DNA from: a virus
Strand: one strand, 5' to 3'
DNA: 38,988 bases
Virus record (IMG/VR): IMGVR_UViG_3300013372_001846
Span: 1 to 38,988 of that record
Numbering within the stretch: the stretch's first letter is position 1; each line of letters begins with the position of its first letter. Below the pieces are notes generated by a model. The model had not been told where the DNA came from. It did no database searches and saw only the letters and a list, made by a program, of their open reading frames with translations. Positions 16,349-23,338 of the stretch are shown here, one piece after another. Made by a program: the position numbers and the translations under genes.

Positions 16349-16621
16349 CTATCTCCTGTTTAAAGAATCAAGAATATCATATTGCAATAACCTATTTTGA
16401 TAGTTGTTTAATTGTTGTTGGTTATATAATCTTTGTTCTTGTTGTAATTGTGCTTCATAATATTGATTTGTACGTTGATTTTGTACTATTATATTATTTC
16501 TTTCATTATTTACAATATCATTTAATTCTTCTTGATCTTCTGGTGTTAATAATTCATCATCATATCCCGCATATACACTAAATGATAATAGTAAAAGACT
16601 AATTGTTGCTATTTTTCTCAT
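16349..16621 (-). CDS. Small exported protein with signal peptide and Gln/Asn-rich coiled coil
   Basis: A 90-residue protein beginning MRKIATISLLLLSFSVYAGY: a basic N-region, an eleven-residue hydrophobic core and a VYA cleavage site. The mature 70 residues are strongly Gln/Asn/Leu/Tyr-rich and predicted helical. It has AAAAGGATAAAAAAG before the ATG. There is no lipobox and no second hydrophobic segment. It is encoded among early replication genes, not with lysis genes, so it may modify the periplasm or exclude other phages; this is inference. Confidence 0.75.
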   Translation of the reverse strand: MRKIATISLLLLSFSVYAGYDDELLTPEDQEELNDIVNNERNNIIVQNQRTNQYYEAQLQQEQRLYNQQQLNNYQNRLLQYDILDSLNRR

Positions 16622-16715
16622 CTTTTTTATCCTTTTTATTTTTGTTGAAAATTTTATCCCAATTGTCAGAATACTTCTTATGGTCTGTTGGGCGTCTACT
16701 GCTACCTTTACTCAT
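16599..16715 (-). CDS. 38-residue conserved-type small phage protein
   Basis: A very short gene starting MSKGSSRRPT and continuing with a YSDNWDKIFN motif and a Lys/Asp-rich tail. The MSKGS-x-x-RP start followed by an NWD-x-IF motif is a pattern I recognise from tiny uncharacterised proteins in many phages. AGGAG stands eight bases before the ATG. It overlaps the end of the preceding gene by eight bases and the start of the exported-protein gene by 23. Function is unknown. Confidence 0.72.
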   Translation of the reverse strand: MSKGSSRRPTDHKKYSDNWDKIFNKNKKDKKDEKNSNN

Positions 16716-17028
16716 CTCTTTTACTCCTCTCTGCTAACATTGCGTCTGCCATGACATAAGCCATATCAATAATTAAAGCTGTCTTAAATTTATTAAGTGC
16801 TAAAAATTCCTGCATAGCCAATCCAGCAAAGTGGTCACGCAGGGATATAGTCTTTTTATCCATGGCTCTAGTTAAAATCCTTTCTATAAATATTTCATGC
16901 TCTAGTATATTTATTTCTTTCTCTAAATCTTCTCGTAACTTACTATTTTCTTTTAGTAATTTAGCTACTTGTTTATCACGCCCCAACAACTTAACTCTAC
17001 GATACTCTAGTAATTGTTCGTCAGTCAT
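16708..17028 (-). CDS. Small phage protein with N-terminal coiled coil
   Basis: A 106-residue protein. The ATG at 17028 is chosen because it overlaps the upstream TGA (ATGA) and follows GGAGGTGGGGA; a longer frame from 17073 would overlap the previous gene needlessly. Residues 1-60 form a charged coiled coil (LLKENSKLREDLEKEINILE). The C-terminal half, with ISLRDHFAGLAMQEFL and AYVMADAMLAERSK, is a motif pair I recognise from widespread uncharacterised phage proteins. Function is unknown. Confidence 0.8.
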   Translation of the reverse strand: MTDEQLLEYRRVKLLGRDKQVAKLLKENSKLREDLEKEINILEHEIFIERILTRAMDKKTISLRDHFAGLAMQEFLALNKFKTALIIDMAYVMADAMLAERSKRDE

Positions 17029-17390
17029 TCCCCACCTCCGATGCCGTGTGCTTTTTCTACTCTTCTTATCCATCTGATGACGTATCTGACTTGATGATCG
17101 TCCATATTTTCAACAATCCCTTCTTTATCAAGAGCATATATAACATCTTCTGTTAATGGTTTGGGTGGTGCAAACTCATTGACCCCTTGTCTAAACCCTT
17201 TCCCATACCATTCAATCTTTGTTTCTGCTAAAAGAGGCTCAGGCTCTTGCTCAGGTTGGGCGAGTAGTTCTTGTATCTCCAGAATTAACTCAGAGGCAAA
17301 ATCAGGAGGCACATTGCCGATACTCGACATCATAGGTACTATTTTTATCATTTCTATTGACTGTTTCAATAATTCTCTTTCTTTACTCAT
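17025..17390 (-). CDS. Small phage hypothetical protein, paralogue of its upstream neighbour
   Basis: A 121-residue protein. ATG 17390 is chosen over the adjacent ATG at 17393 because GGAG is then six bases away. It shares the same layout as the gene at 17383-17844: MSKERELL at the start, ELLAQPE near residue 40, a PLTEDVIYALDKEG segment, and VEKAHGI at the end. This indicates duplication with divergence. The C-terminus ends GGGE, and its coding bases double as the GGAGG site of the next gene. Function is unknown. Confidence 0.75.
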   Translation of the reverse strand: MSKERELLKQSIEMIKIVPMMSSIGNVPPDFASELILEIQELLAQPEQEPEPLLAETKIEWYGKGFRQGVNEFAPPKPLTEDVIYALDKEGIVENMDDHQVRYVIRWIRRVEKAHGIGGGE

Positions 17391-17844
17391 CATCTACTCC
17401 AGTTATACCGTGTGCTTTTTCTGCATCTTTAATTCCTTTTCTATATGCAAGAATCCCAAGACACTCAGCTTCTTCATATAGCATGAACACATCCTCATCA
17501 CTCAAAGGCTCACGTTTTGGTGCTGACCATTTTTCTTTTAACATGGCGTTTTCTGCTGTTAATCTACTAACTTGATCTAGTAAGTATTGAGTGTTGATAT
17601 CAGGTTGGTACTCTGTGTACCTAATCCCATTAACATAAACATGATCGTAATCTTTTAGAGCATCCACTGTAAGGTTCCAATTACACGCATCATCTGTAGA
17701 TATAATCTTTCCTAATACCTCTCTTTCTTTAATAGGCTCTGGTTGGGCGAGAAGTTCTTTGGTTTTAGTAAGAAGATTAAAATCATGGCGTAAATTTCCA
17801 AACTGACTAACCCATCTTTCAAGTAATTCTCTTTCTTCATTCAT
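17383..17844 (-). CDS. Small phage hypothetical protein, first paralogue
   Basis: A 153-residue protein. Start 17844 is preferred because AGG is six bases upstream and MNEERELLE then aligns with MSKERELLK of the downstream paralogue; in-frame ATGs at 17847 and 17856 also exist. It has ELLAQPE near residue 39, a middle insertion absent from the paralogue (ACNWNLTVDALKDYDHVYV), a short coiled coil near 100, then EPLSDEDVFMLYEEAE and AEKAHGI. Function is unknown. Confidence 0.75.
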   Translation of the reverse strand: MNEERELLERWVSQFGNLRHDFNLLTKTKELLAQPEPIKEREVLGKIISTDDACNWNLTVDALKDYDHVYVNGIRYTEYQPDINTQYLLDQVSRLTAENAMLKEKWSAPKREPLSDEDVFMLYEEAECLGILAYRKGIKDAEKAHGITGVDDE

Positions 17845-17869
17845 CATCCACCTCATTTTCCTTACTCAT
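17837..17869 (-). other. Ten-codon mini-ORF, possible relic of a third paralogue
   Basis: ATG at 17869 overlaps the TGA of the zinc-ribbon gene and reads MSKENEVDDE before a stop. The last four residues and the way the stop overlaps the next start copy the end of the paralogue at 17383 (GVDDE then stop). It may be a decayed gene copy or a translational-coupling leader. Confidence 0.3.
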
Positions 17870-18045
17870 AATAAACTTTTTTGATTTTTATCTAATTTCC
17901 AATTAAACCAATGTCCACATTTTGTACAAAACTTTAAGTTTAATGATCTCATTTCACCAAGATATTTATTTCCACATCTTGGACAATATTTAGTTGATTT
18001 ATTCCATTTGTGGTGAAATAGTAAATATTTTATTTTATCAAACAT
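17866..18045 (-). CDS. Small zinc-ribbon protein
   Basis: A 59-residue basic protein with two CxxC pairs (YCPRCGNKYLGE, then FCTKCGHWF), a treble-clef or zinc-ribbon layout able to bind one zinc ion. The ATG at 18045 is preferred over the TTG at 18051; the ribosome binding site is weak (GAGA). The Lys/Trp/Phe-rich composition would suit nucleic-acid binding, but no target can be inferred. It follows a strong terminator, so it probably starts a new transcript or depends on read-through. Confidence 0.65.
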   Translation of the reverse strand: MFDKIKYLLFHHKWNKSTKYCPRCGNKYLGEMRSLNLKFCTKCGHWFNWKLDKNQKSLL

Positions 18046-18061
18046 TATCAAATCTCAAAAA

Positions 18062-18083
18062 TGGGTGGCTTTTACACCACCCA
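18062..18083 (-). terminator. Rho-independent terminator after the DUF669 gene
   Basis: On the minus strand TGGGTGG-TGTAAAAG-CCACCCA is followed by TTTTTG. It has a seven-pair GC-rich stem and an eight-base loop, and lies 7 bases past the stop of the 18090-18524 gene. Confidence 0.88.
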
Positions 18084-18089
18084 ATATTA

Positions 18090-18524
18090 TTATTTAAATG
18101 GATTCTTTTTGATTCCATCAGATGGTGCTTTGGAACCAGCTGACTTATAACCTTTTATTTCATTTCCAGGGAATGCATCATCTGGAGGACGTACAGTCAA
18201 TTTGATAGATAATGGAATTGCATGTAATTCAGAACTATCAGTAATTTTCTTATAGTCCTTACCAACAGCAGCACAAATTTTTGCCAATGTTTGATTAGCA
18301 ATTTGAACTGCTACGTCATTATCATTGACAAGATTTAAATTTGTATAAACCATTGATCCTTGACCTGGACCATCTAGTAACTTAAAACCAACTGAAAGAT
18401 ATTTTCCAGTACCGCTTTTTGTATCTTTCATCTCTGATTTGGTAATTTCAGCCAAATATTGCCCTGCAGGGATAATATCATCTGAAATATCTGCGTCATT
18501 GAATGATTTTGGTAGCATAGCCAT
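18090..18524 (-). CDS. DUF669 family, SSB-like single-strand DNA-binding protein
   Basis: A 144-residue protein with the DUF669 pattern: PAGQYLAEITKSEMKDTKSG, then TGKYLSVGFKLLDGPGQG, then TNLNLVNDNDVAVQIANQTLAKICAAVG. Members are thought to bind single-stranded DNA and usually sit beside Sak4 or Erf recombinases, as here. AAAGGA precedes the ATG, which almost touches the stop of the Sak4-like gene. The C-terminus is Lys/Pro-rich (KKNPFK) rather than the acidic tail of bacterial SSB. It is the last gene of its transcript before the terminator. Confidence 0.85.
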   Translation of the reverse strand: MAMLPKSFNDADISDDIIPAGQYLAEITKSEMKDTKSGTGKYLSVGFKLLDGPGQGSMVYTNLNLVNDNDVAVQIANQTLAKICAAVGKDYKKITDSSELHAIPLSIKLTVRPPDDAFPGNEIKGYKSAGSKAPSDGIKKNPFK

Positions 18525-18526
18525 AA

Positions 18527-19219
18527 TTAATTTTCCTTTGTTTTGTTAGATTTTAGTGTAACTTTGTTGAAAATGTGAGCCAAATCAGGTAATTCAGGAT
18601 CATCTAGTTTCCCTGATCTATCTTTTGCCTCATGGGTAATACTAGGTTGGGATTGTAGATAACGGAATTGTTCACCATCATCATCTTCACCTATTCTAAG
18701 ACACAAAACTTCATCAAACCAATAACAGATTTGTTGAGTCAATGTTCTTCCTGGTAACATAGGTTTGTACTTACATATACCAGTATTAGAATCTTCAATA
18801 CGTGCCTGCTTAGCAGTCATATATACATGTTTATTTTCAATATCTCTAAACGCTCTTATAACATCTGCAATATCATCATTTAACTTTCCATAAGCTGCTC
18901 TACCATCTTTGGTACCAGCCTTATTATTAGTTAACATGCTTTCTGCTAGGTCAGTTATAGAGTCTAAACATATTGTTTCATATTCACTTCCATCAGGTGA
19001 ATTTATATATTCATAAATTTCATAAATATCTTCAAGTGATTTCGCAGTTATAACTGGAATATCAATATCTGCTAGTGATAGCAGTCCACTTTCAGTTGAT
19101 ATTATTAAAGGTTTTGGAGCTGTGCCAATAAGTTTAGTTTTGCCAGTTCCTGAATCTCCAAAAACAAGTATTTTTACATACTCTGATTGTTGATGAGTTG
19201 ATGTTAATTTAATTGCCAT
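18527..19219 (-). CDS. Sak4-like RecA-fold ATPase (single-strand annealing recombinase)
   Basis: A 230-residue ATPase with Walker A GDSGTGKT at 21-28 and Walker B-like ETICLDSITDL near 80-90, in the AAA_24/Sak4 arrangement. Sak4 proteins are shortened RecA/Rad51 relatives that anneal single strands together with an SSB. The neighbouring DUF669 gene is a typical partner. PMLPGRTLTQQICYWFDEV near residue 155 is the conserved C-terminal region. It would act in replication restart and recombination with the RusA resolvase encoded at 22852. Confidence 0.87.
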   Translation of the reverse strand: MAIKLTSTHQQSEYVKILVFGDSGTGKTKLIGTAPKPLIISTESGLLSLADIDIPVITAKSLEDIYEIYEYINSPDGSEYETICLDSITDLAESMLTNNKAGTKDGRAAYGKLNDDIADVIRAFRDIENKHVYMTAKQARIEDSNTGICKYKPMLPGRTLTQQICYWFDEVLCLRIGEDDDGEQFRYLQSQPSITHEAKDRSGKLDDPELPDLAHIFNKVTLKSNKTKEN

Positions 19220-19242
19220 ACATAAGTTTCCAAAATAAAAAG

Positions 19243-19264
19243 AATGTGGCTGTTACACCACATT
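19243..19264 (-). terminator. Rho-independent terminator after the 19294 gene
   Basis: On the minus strand AATGTGG-TGTAACAG-CCACATT is followed by CTTTTTATTTT. It has a seven-pair stem and an eight-base loop that differs from the terminator at 18062 by one base. It lies between the small gene ending at 19294 and the Sak4-like gene. Confidence 0.85.
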
Positions 19265-19293
19265 TGAATGTGCCTAATTTCAGAGCATCACTA

Positions 19294-19593
19294 TTAGGCA
19301 AAGTGGTTGAATTGTGCATCCCAACGTTCTGCATTATATCCTTCACTGATTTGTTCCATTATTGAATCTAGTGTTTCATCACGTAAATCCCCAGCAAGAT
19401 CAACCCATTGCTCAACACCTTTAATTGGTGCTAATGGACAACGAACTGCTATGATATCAATTTCTTCAGGTTCATCAGGGTGTGAATCTTCCCATGGTCC
19501 ATCATACACACCTCCTATTGCTGGTGTATAATCAAAATCAACTTCCATATCAATTCCAGCTACTACTACATTTGTTGTTGAGAAAGTAGTCAT
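19294..19593 (-). CDS. Small acidic phage hypothetical protein
   Basis: A 99-residue acidic protein with GAGGATTAAC before its ATG, the site overlapping the stop of the preceding gene. It starts with a beta-type segment (MTTFSTTNVVVAGIDMEVDFDY), has an Asp/Glu/Pro-rich loop, and ends with helices (LRDETLDSIMEQISE). Similar short proteins with 'VAGIDMEVDFDY'-like starts occur in many phages, without known function. Confidence 0.72.
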   Translation of the reverse strand: MTTFSTTNVVVAGIDMEVDFDYTPAIGGVYDGPWEDSHPDEPEEIDIIAVRCPLAPIKGVEQWVDLAGDLRDETLDSIMEQISEGYNAERWDAQFNHFA

Positions 19594-19594
19594 G

Positions 19595-19984
19595 TTAATC
19601 CTCTAATGTTGGAAAAGAAAATTCAATAGATGGAGCACCAGGACTTACTATTATAAAATTGTCTAAATGGTCTAAATATTGTTTTGGTGTTTTATTATAC
19701 ACAGAATTGATTAAAGTTGGCTTCATCTTGATACATGCTTTTTCCCAATCAGACAAATCATCCCAAGCATCAATTAATGCATCTTCTTCTAATCTGGTGT
19801 TAACTCTATTAACATATTTAACATCAAACTTATCAAAGTTTAATTTGCTTGTTCCAATAGCAGTATCATTAAAATATTTGATAGCACATGCAACTCTTAA
19901 GTCCATCTCTTGTTTTTTAATTCTTTTTAATTGCATTTGTAAATCATACAATTCTGTTAAATCAGATGTATTGTGAATATCCAT
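19595..19984 (-). CDS. Small phage hypothetical protein, first gene of the minus operon
   Basis: A 129-residue protein with AAAGGAACAATA before its ATG. The N-terminus is helical (LTELYDLQMQLKRIKKQEMDLR), followed by GTSKLNFDKFDVKYVN and a C-terminal PGAPSIEF. This ELYDLQ / GTxKL / PGAPS order is one I recognise from uncharacterised early phage proteins. It is the first gene of the minus-strand transcript from the promoter at 20043-20071 and so probably early. Function is unknown. Confidence 0.75.
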   Translation of the reverse strand: MDIHNTSDLTELYDLQMQLKRIKKQEMDLRVACAIKYFNDTAIGTSKLNFDKFDVKYVNRVNTRLEEDALIDAWDDLSDWEKACIKMKPTLINSVYNKTPKQYLDHLDNFIIVSPGAPSIEFSFPTLED

Positions 19985-20014
19985 TATTGTTCCTTTGTTG
20001 TTTAGTTTTAAAGT

Positions 20015-20051
20015 GTCTAAATAGTAGACTTTGGGAGGTTAAATTATAACC
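20015..20051 (-). promoter_or_regulatory. Leader hairpin plus near-palindrome at the minus promoter
   Basis: GTCTA/TAGAC form a five-pair stem (20015-20029) just downstream of the near-palindrome GGTTATAATTTAACC (20037-20051, minus reading), which contains the TATAAT box. The pair of elements parallels the leader at 13445-13498. Confidence 0.4.
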
Positions 20052-20071
20052 CTAATTAATTATAAAGTAAA
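20043..20071 (-). promoter_or_regulatory. Sigma-70-like promoter, minus strand
   Basis: On the minus strand TTTACT (20071-20066) and a perfect TATAAT (20048-20043) are separated by 17 bases. It points toward the small-gene and recombination cluster beginning at 19984. It is the best promoter match I see in the window. Confidence 0.65.
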
Positions 20072-20098
20072 GACCTAAATATAGAAAAATTATTAGAC

Positions 20099-20127
20099 TA
20101 TTTACTCTATATAAAGTAGGATATAAG
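20099..20127 (+). promoter_or_regulatory. Candidate promoter/regulatory element before the primase gene
   Basis: TATTTACTCTATATA (20099-20113) recurs exactly at 22745-22759 before RusA. TTTACT is followed after 15 bases by TATAAG, so it is a weak sigma-70 match. Position in a divergent gap supports a promoter. Confidence 0.38.
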
Positions 20128-20176
20128 ACCCTATATTCATATTAATATGGGTTTAACCTGTGGAGGATGTTATAAT

Positions 20177-22537
20177 ATGTTAAAAATTGGCATTGGTAAA
20201 AATGCAAAAAGTGAATGGATTGAACTAAATGAGTGTGAACAGTTTAGTGATTTTGGTAATTACATAGAATCTGCTTGTAAAAGCGGTATAATAAAGAATA
20301 AATTGGCACAACCTTATTTTGTTGCTACTGGAGATTGGAATTGGGTTGACAATCGTAGCAAACGAACTAAAAATGATTTACTTAGTACTGCTAAATATGG
20401 AATGATTATTATTGACGGTGATGAACCTAGTGATGATAATGGATTGATAAGTGCAAATTGGGTTCATAATGCATTAAAACAATTGAATATAAATCATTTT
20501 GTATATACAAGTTGGTCAAATGGAATTGGTGGAAAGAATAAATGGCGTGCTGTTATTGAATGTTATGATGGTTGCCCAATTAAATATTTACACGCTACAA
20601 CAAAAGATATAGTAGATAGATTAAATGTTGAACATACAAATATAGCTTATGCTAGTGAAAATCATTCTCCTGTCAGGATATGGTTTTTTGGTGGTTCTGA
20701 ACTTATTGATAAAGCTGAATTTCACAGTTATTATGAAGGGAATAGTTTAGATGTTGTATTCAAAGAAATGGAAATAGAGAGAGAGCATGATAAAAGTGCT
20801 AATTCTGCTAAGAATGATTACCGCTCATTAGATGATATGGTTAATAAAGTCATTGAATGGAAGTCTGGTAGTGGGTTATGGGATACAATAAGGGAATATG
20901 GTTGGGGTGTTGTTAAAGATGGATTGAAAAAGAGAAATGCAATTGTCTCTATCCAATCATTTATGAAAAATTGTCCTGAGATTAAAAGAGATGAACAATG
21001 GCAAAAATATTATGAAGATATTGAAAGAATGGTTGATGGTGCTATTATCAGGTGTCGTGATGAACTTGTGGATGGTAATGGTAGTGATAACATTAATATT
21101 GATGATTTTAAAACAAATCGTAGTGATAGTGTTGCTAGTGATGCAGATGGCATTCCTTGGCCTCCTGGGTTGTTTGGTAGACTTTGTCAAAACATTTATG
21201 AAATGCAAACCTACCAATATAGGGAAGTAGCTATTGTCACTGCTGTAGGTTTGGTGGCTGGTATTGCTGGTAGAAAATTTAATGTTAGTAGAACTGGATT
21301 AAATGTTTATTTAACTTTGCTAATGGGGACTGGTAAAGGGAAAGATTCAATTGGTAAGATAATAAGAAGAATATTGTTAGAGCTAAATGATATTGGTCAA
21401 GGGAGTTCATTTATAGGGAATAGTCGATTCACTGGACCAAAGGGTTTGATTGATAGTTTAGTATCTGCTAGATCACAAGTTTGTATATTTACAGAAGCAG
21501 GTATATTAATGCAATCTAGTGCTGGTGACCAATCTGGTTTAACTAGAGTACTGCTAGGTTTGTATGGTACAAGTGGTGAAAGAGATATTAGTTCAAGTGA
21601 AGCATATAGCAGAAAGGAAGATGGCATTCCTGCTATTAGGAATCCTGCTTTGTCTATCATTAATGAAGCTACACCTGAGACATTGCTTGATGCATTAAAA
21701 GATTCAAATTCATTAGATAATGGCTTATTGCCTAGGCAGAGTGTATTTAGAATTATTGGTAAGAAACCATATGAAAATGAGAATGTCAGAGAATTTATTG
21801 ATGATGATTTAATGTCCATTCTCAGAAAGTTGGTGGTCAAATGCGCTAGCATACAAAGCGAAGATAATTGTGTTGGTAAAGTCTGGCAGTTTGGTTTTGA
21901 GGATATGAATGAAAAAAGAGCTCATAGCAAATTCTGTACTGATGTAGAAAATAATAATGATGGTACTACAAAGGGTGTAATGGCTTCAAGAATGCATATG
22001 AAAACTATGAAGTTTGCCGCTATTGCCACTGTCATTAACAAATCAAATTATCATAAAGATGATAGACTGCTTATAGGTGGTTCTGAGTGGGAATGGGCTA
22101 AACGTATCACTGCATACGAATTGGCTGGCATAGAGCAAGTATTCAGCGGATCAGACTTTTCTAATGCATTTGAAGATGTTACTTATGAAGTATTAGTGCC
22201 ATTCATATATAAAATATTGTCTGGAGGTTTTACTGATTTTTCAATGGCCAGAAGTCCACAAGAGATTGAACACCAACTTATACCTTATAAGCTGTTTACC
22301 AGATCACTTAGGAAAAGCAAAAAGCTAGTATTCCAAAAGACTATTAGAAGTCCAATTGATGGACTAGATAATATATTACAATATATGCTCAATATGGGCT
22401 ATCTAACAATAAAAGAGTCATATACCGCTACCAGTAAGCCATATAAAGGTAAAACCCGCTCATATGACCCACTAGATTGTTTTAAGATACAGCAATGGAT
22501 ATTAGATAGCTATAAAGATAATTTTAAGTTTAAATAG
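20177..22537 (+). CDS. Primase/DUF3987 helicase replication protein
   Basis: A 786-residue replication initiator. The N-terminal part has MIIIDGDEP (Asp80, Asp82) and NKWRAVIE, then VRIWFFGG, compatible with an archaeo-eukaryotic-type primase core (hhDhD followed by a downstream acidic strand). From about residue 325 it is a DUF3987 helicase-like domain starting PWPPGLFGRL, with Walker A-like MGTGKGKDS at 383-391. The start at 20177 is chosen because GGAGG stands ten bases upstream; an in-frame ATG at 20147 lies before that site. It is followed by the AGGGAAA repeat region, a likely target. It would prime and unwind for the C-family polymerase. Confidence 0.85.
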   Translation: MLKIGIGKNAKSEWIELNECEQFSDFGNYIESACKSGIIKNKLAQPYFVATGDWNWVDNRSKRTKNDLLSTAKYGMIIIDGDEPSDDNGLISANWVHNALKQLNINHFVYTSWSNGIGGKNKWRAVIECYDGCPIKYLHATTKDIVDRLNVEHTNIAYASENHSPVRIWFFGGSELIDKAEFHSYYEGNSLDVVFKEMEIEREHDKSANSAKNDYRSLDDMVNKVIEWKSGSGLWDTIREYGWGVVKDGLKKRNAIVSIQSFMKNCPEIKRDEQWQKYYEDIERMVDGAIIRCRDELVDGNGSDNINIDDFKTNRSDSVASDADGIPWPPGLFGRLCQNIYEMQTYQYREVAIVTAVGLVAGIAGRKFNVSRTGLNVYLTLLMGTGKGKDSIGKIIRRILLELNDIGQGSSFIGNSRFTGPKGLIDSLVSARSQVCIFTEAGILMQSSAGDQSGLTRVLLGLYGTSGERDISSSEAYSRKEDGIPAIRNPALSIINEATPETLLDALKDSNSLDNGLLPRQSVFRIIGKKPYENENVREFIDDDLMSILRKLVVKCASIQSEDNCVGKVWQFGFEDMNEKRAHSKFCTDVENNNDGTTKGVMASRMHMKTMKFAAIATVINKSNYHKDDRLLIGGSEWEWAKRITAYELAGIEQVFSGSDFSNAFEDVTYEVLVPFIYKILSGGFTDFSMARSPQEIEHQLIPYKLFTRSLRKSKKLVFQKTIRSPIDGLDNILQYMLNMGYLTIKESYTATSKPYKGKTRSYDPLDCFKIQQWILDSYKDNFKFK

Positions 22538-22540
22538 TGT

Positions 22541-22851
22541 AGTAAGTTTAACCCCTATTTTCCCTCTAAGGGAAATGAGGGAAAGTGAAGGGAAAATAAT
22601 TTCCCTATATAAGTATCTGAAATATAAGGGAAAAAAGTGGAATTTCGATGATTTTTTTCTAAGGGAAATAACCGGTGTGAGACCCCAATAAATCTAAATA
22701 AGACTTATTCTTATTCCGAGAATTTCATCTTTTATTTATATATATATTTACTCTATATATAAAAAAAAGACTACTAAAACAACCTCTTAGCATAGGTAAA
22801 ATAATTCCCTTATATTTCCCTTAATACCGCTGTACAAATAAAAGGCTTATT
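22541..22851. other. AT-rich repeat region, candidate replication origin
   Basis: This 311-base gap contains no gene. It holds eight exact copies of AGGGAAA or TTTCCCT (at 22559, 22569, 22578, 22589, 22600, 22627, 22662, 22815) and one near copy at 22805. Two pairs form hairpins: 22559-22575 with a three-base loop and 22589-22606 with a four-base loop. A run of T/A alternation at 22734-22768 could melt easily. It lies between the primase-helicase and the RusA gene. Iteron-like copies plus an AT-rich tract next to a replication initiator fit an origin; operator sites are the alternative. Confidence 0.5.
22745..22759 (+). promoter_or_regulatory. Second copy of TATTTACTCTATATA upstream of RusA
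   Basis: An exact 15-base match to the element at 20099-20113. It lies 93 bases before the RusA start and may be its promoter. Confidence 0.35.
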
Positions 22852-23250
22852 ATGAACAGAATAGAGTTCTACACCAAATTCCCACCTACTATAAACAGTT
22901 ATTATACCAAGACAAAGAATGGAGTGTTTATAGGCAAGGTTGGTAATGCATATACAGCAGATACTATTAAGTCCATAATGGATTGTGTTGGGCCAATGAC
23001 TATTGATCAGCAGGTATCAATGACTGTGGTATTGTATCCACCAGACAATCGCAAACGGGATGTGGACAATTATATGAAGCCACTACTAGATAGCATTACC
23101 AAGAGCGGTTTATGGACGGATGATAGTCTAGTTGACCAATTGCTAATATATCGTGGTAGTGTGGTAAAAGGGGGCAAGGTTTGGGTAAGACTAGATGAGT
23201 CTATAGGTTTGATATTAGACTCGGATATATATCGAGAAAATATAGAATAG
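22852..23250 (+). CDS. RusA-like Holliday junction resolvase
   Basis: A 132-residue endonuclease cleaving four-way junctions. It carries PPDNRKRDVDNYMKPLLDS followed by SGLWTDDS, with Asp70, Asp72, Lys76 and Asp90/91 in the same positions as the catalytic residues of E. coli RusA. N-terminal PPTINSYY is also typical. The length matches the family. It starts immediately after the repeat region and ends before a bidirectional terminator. It would resolve branched intermediates generated by Sak4-type recombination before packaging. Confidence 0.93.
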   Translation: MNRIEFYTKFPPTINSYYTKTKNGVFIGKVGNAYTADTIKSIMDCVGPMTIDQQVSMTVVLYPPDNRKRDVDNYMKPLLDSITKSGLWTDDSLVDQLLIYRGSVVKGGKVWVRLDESIGLILDSDIYRENIE

Positions 23251-23285
23251 AGCTAATTTAAGCTATACTAGAGCCTAGATAAAAA

Positions 23286-23311
23286 AAAAGCTATACAAAC
23301 GTATAGCTTTT
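23286..23311. terminator. Bidirectional rho-independent terminator
   Basis: AAAAGCTATAC and GTATAGCTTTT form an 11-pair stem with loop AAAC, preceded by a run of A and followed by T. It lies between convergent genes ending at 23250 and 23339 and can work for both strands. Confidence 0.9.
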
Positions 23312-23338
23312 AAATTATCGAGCCTTAAAACAAATATT

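Noticed and set aside
20147-20176. Upstream start for the primase gene
   Set aside because: The ATG at 20147 precedes the GGAGG that serves the ATG at 20177 and has no site of its own.
21397-21852. 151-codon minus-strand frame
   Set aside because: Lies inside the DUF3987 domain coding region, with no start signal.
22559-22606. Possible CRISPR array
   Set aside because: Repeats are seven bases with irregular spacing in both orientations and no spacers; no cas genes. The Cas4-like nuclease belongs to a recombination cassette.
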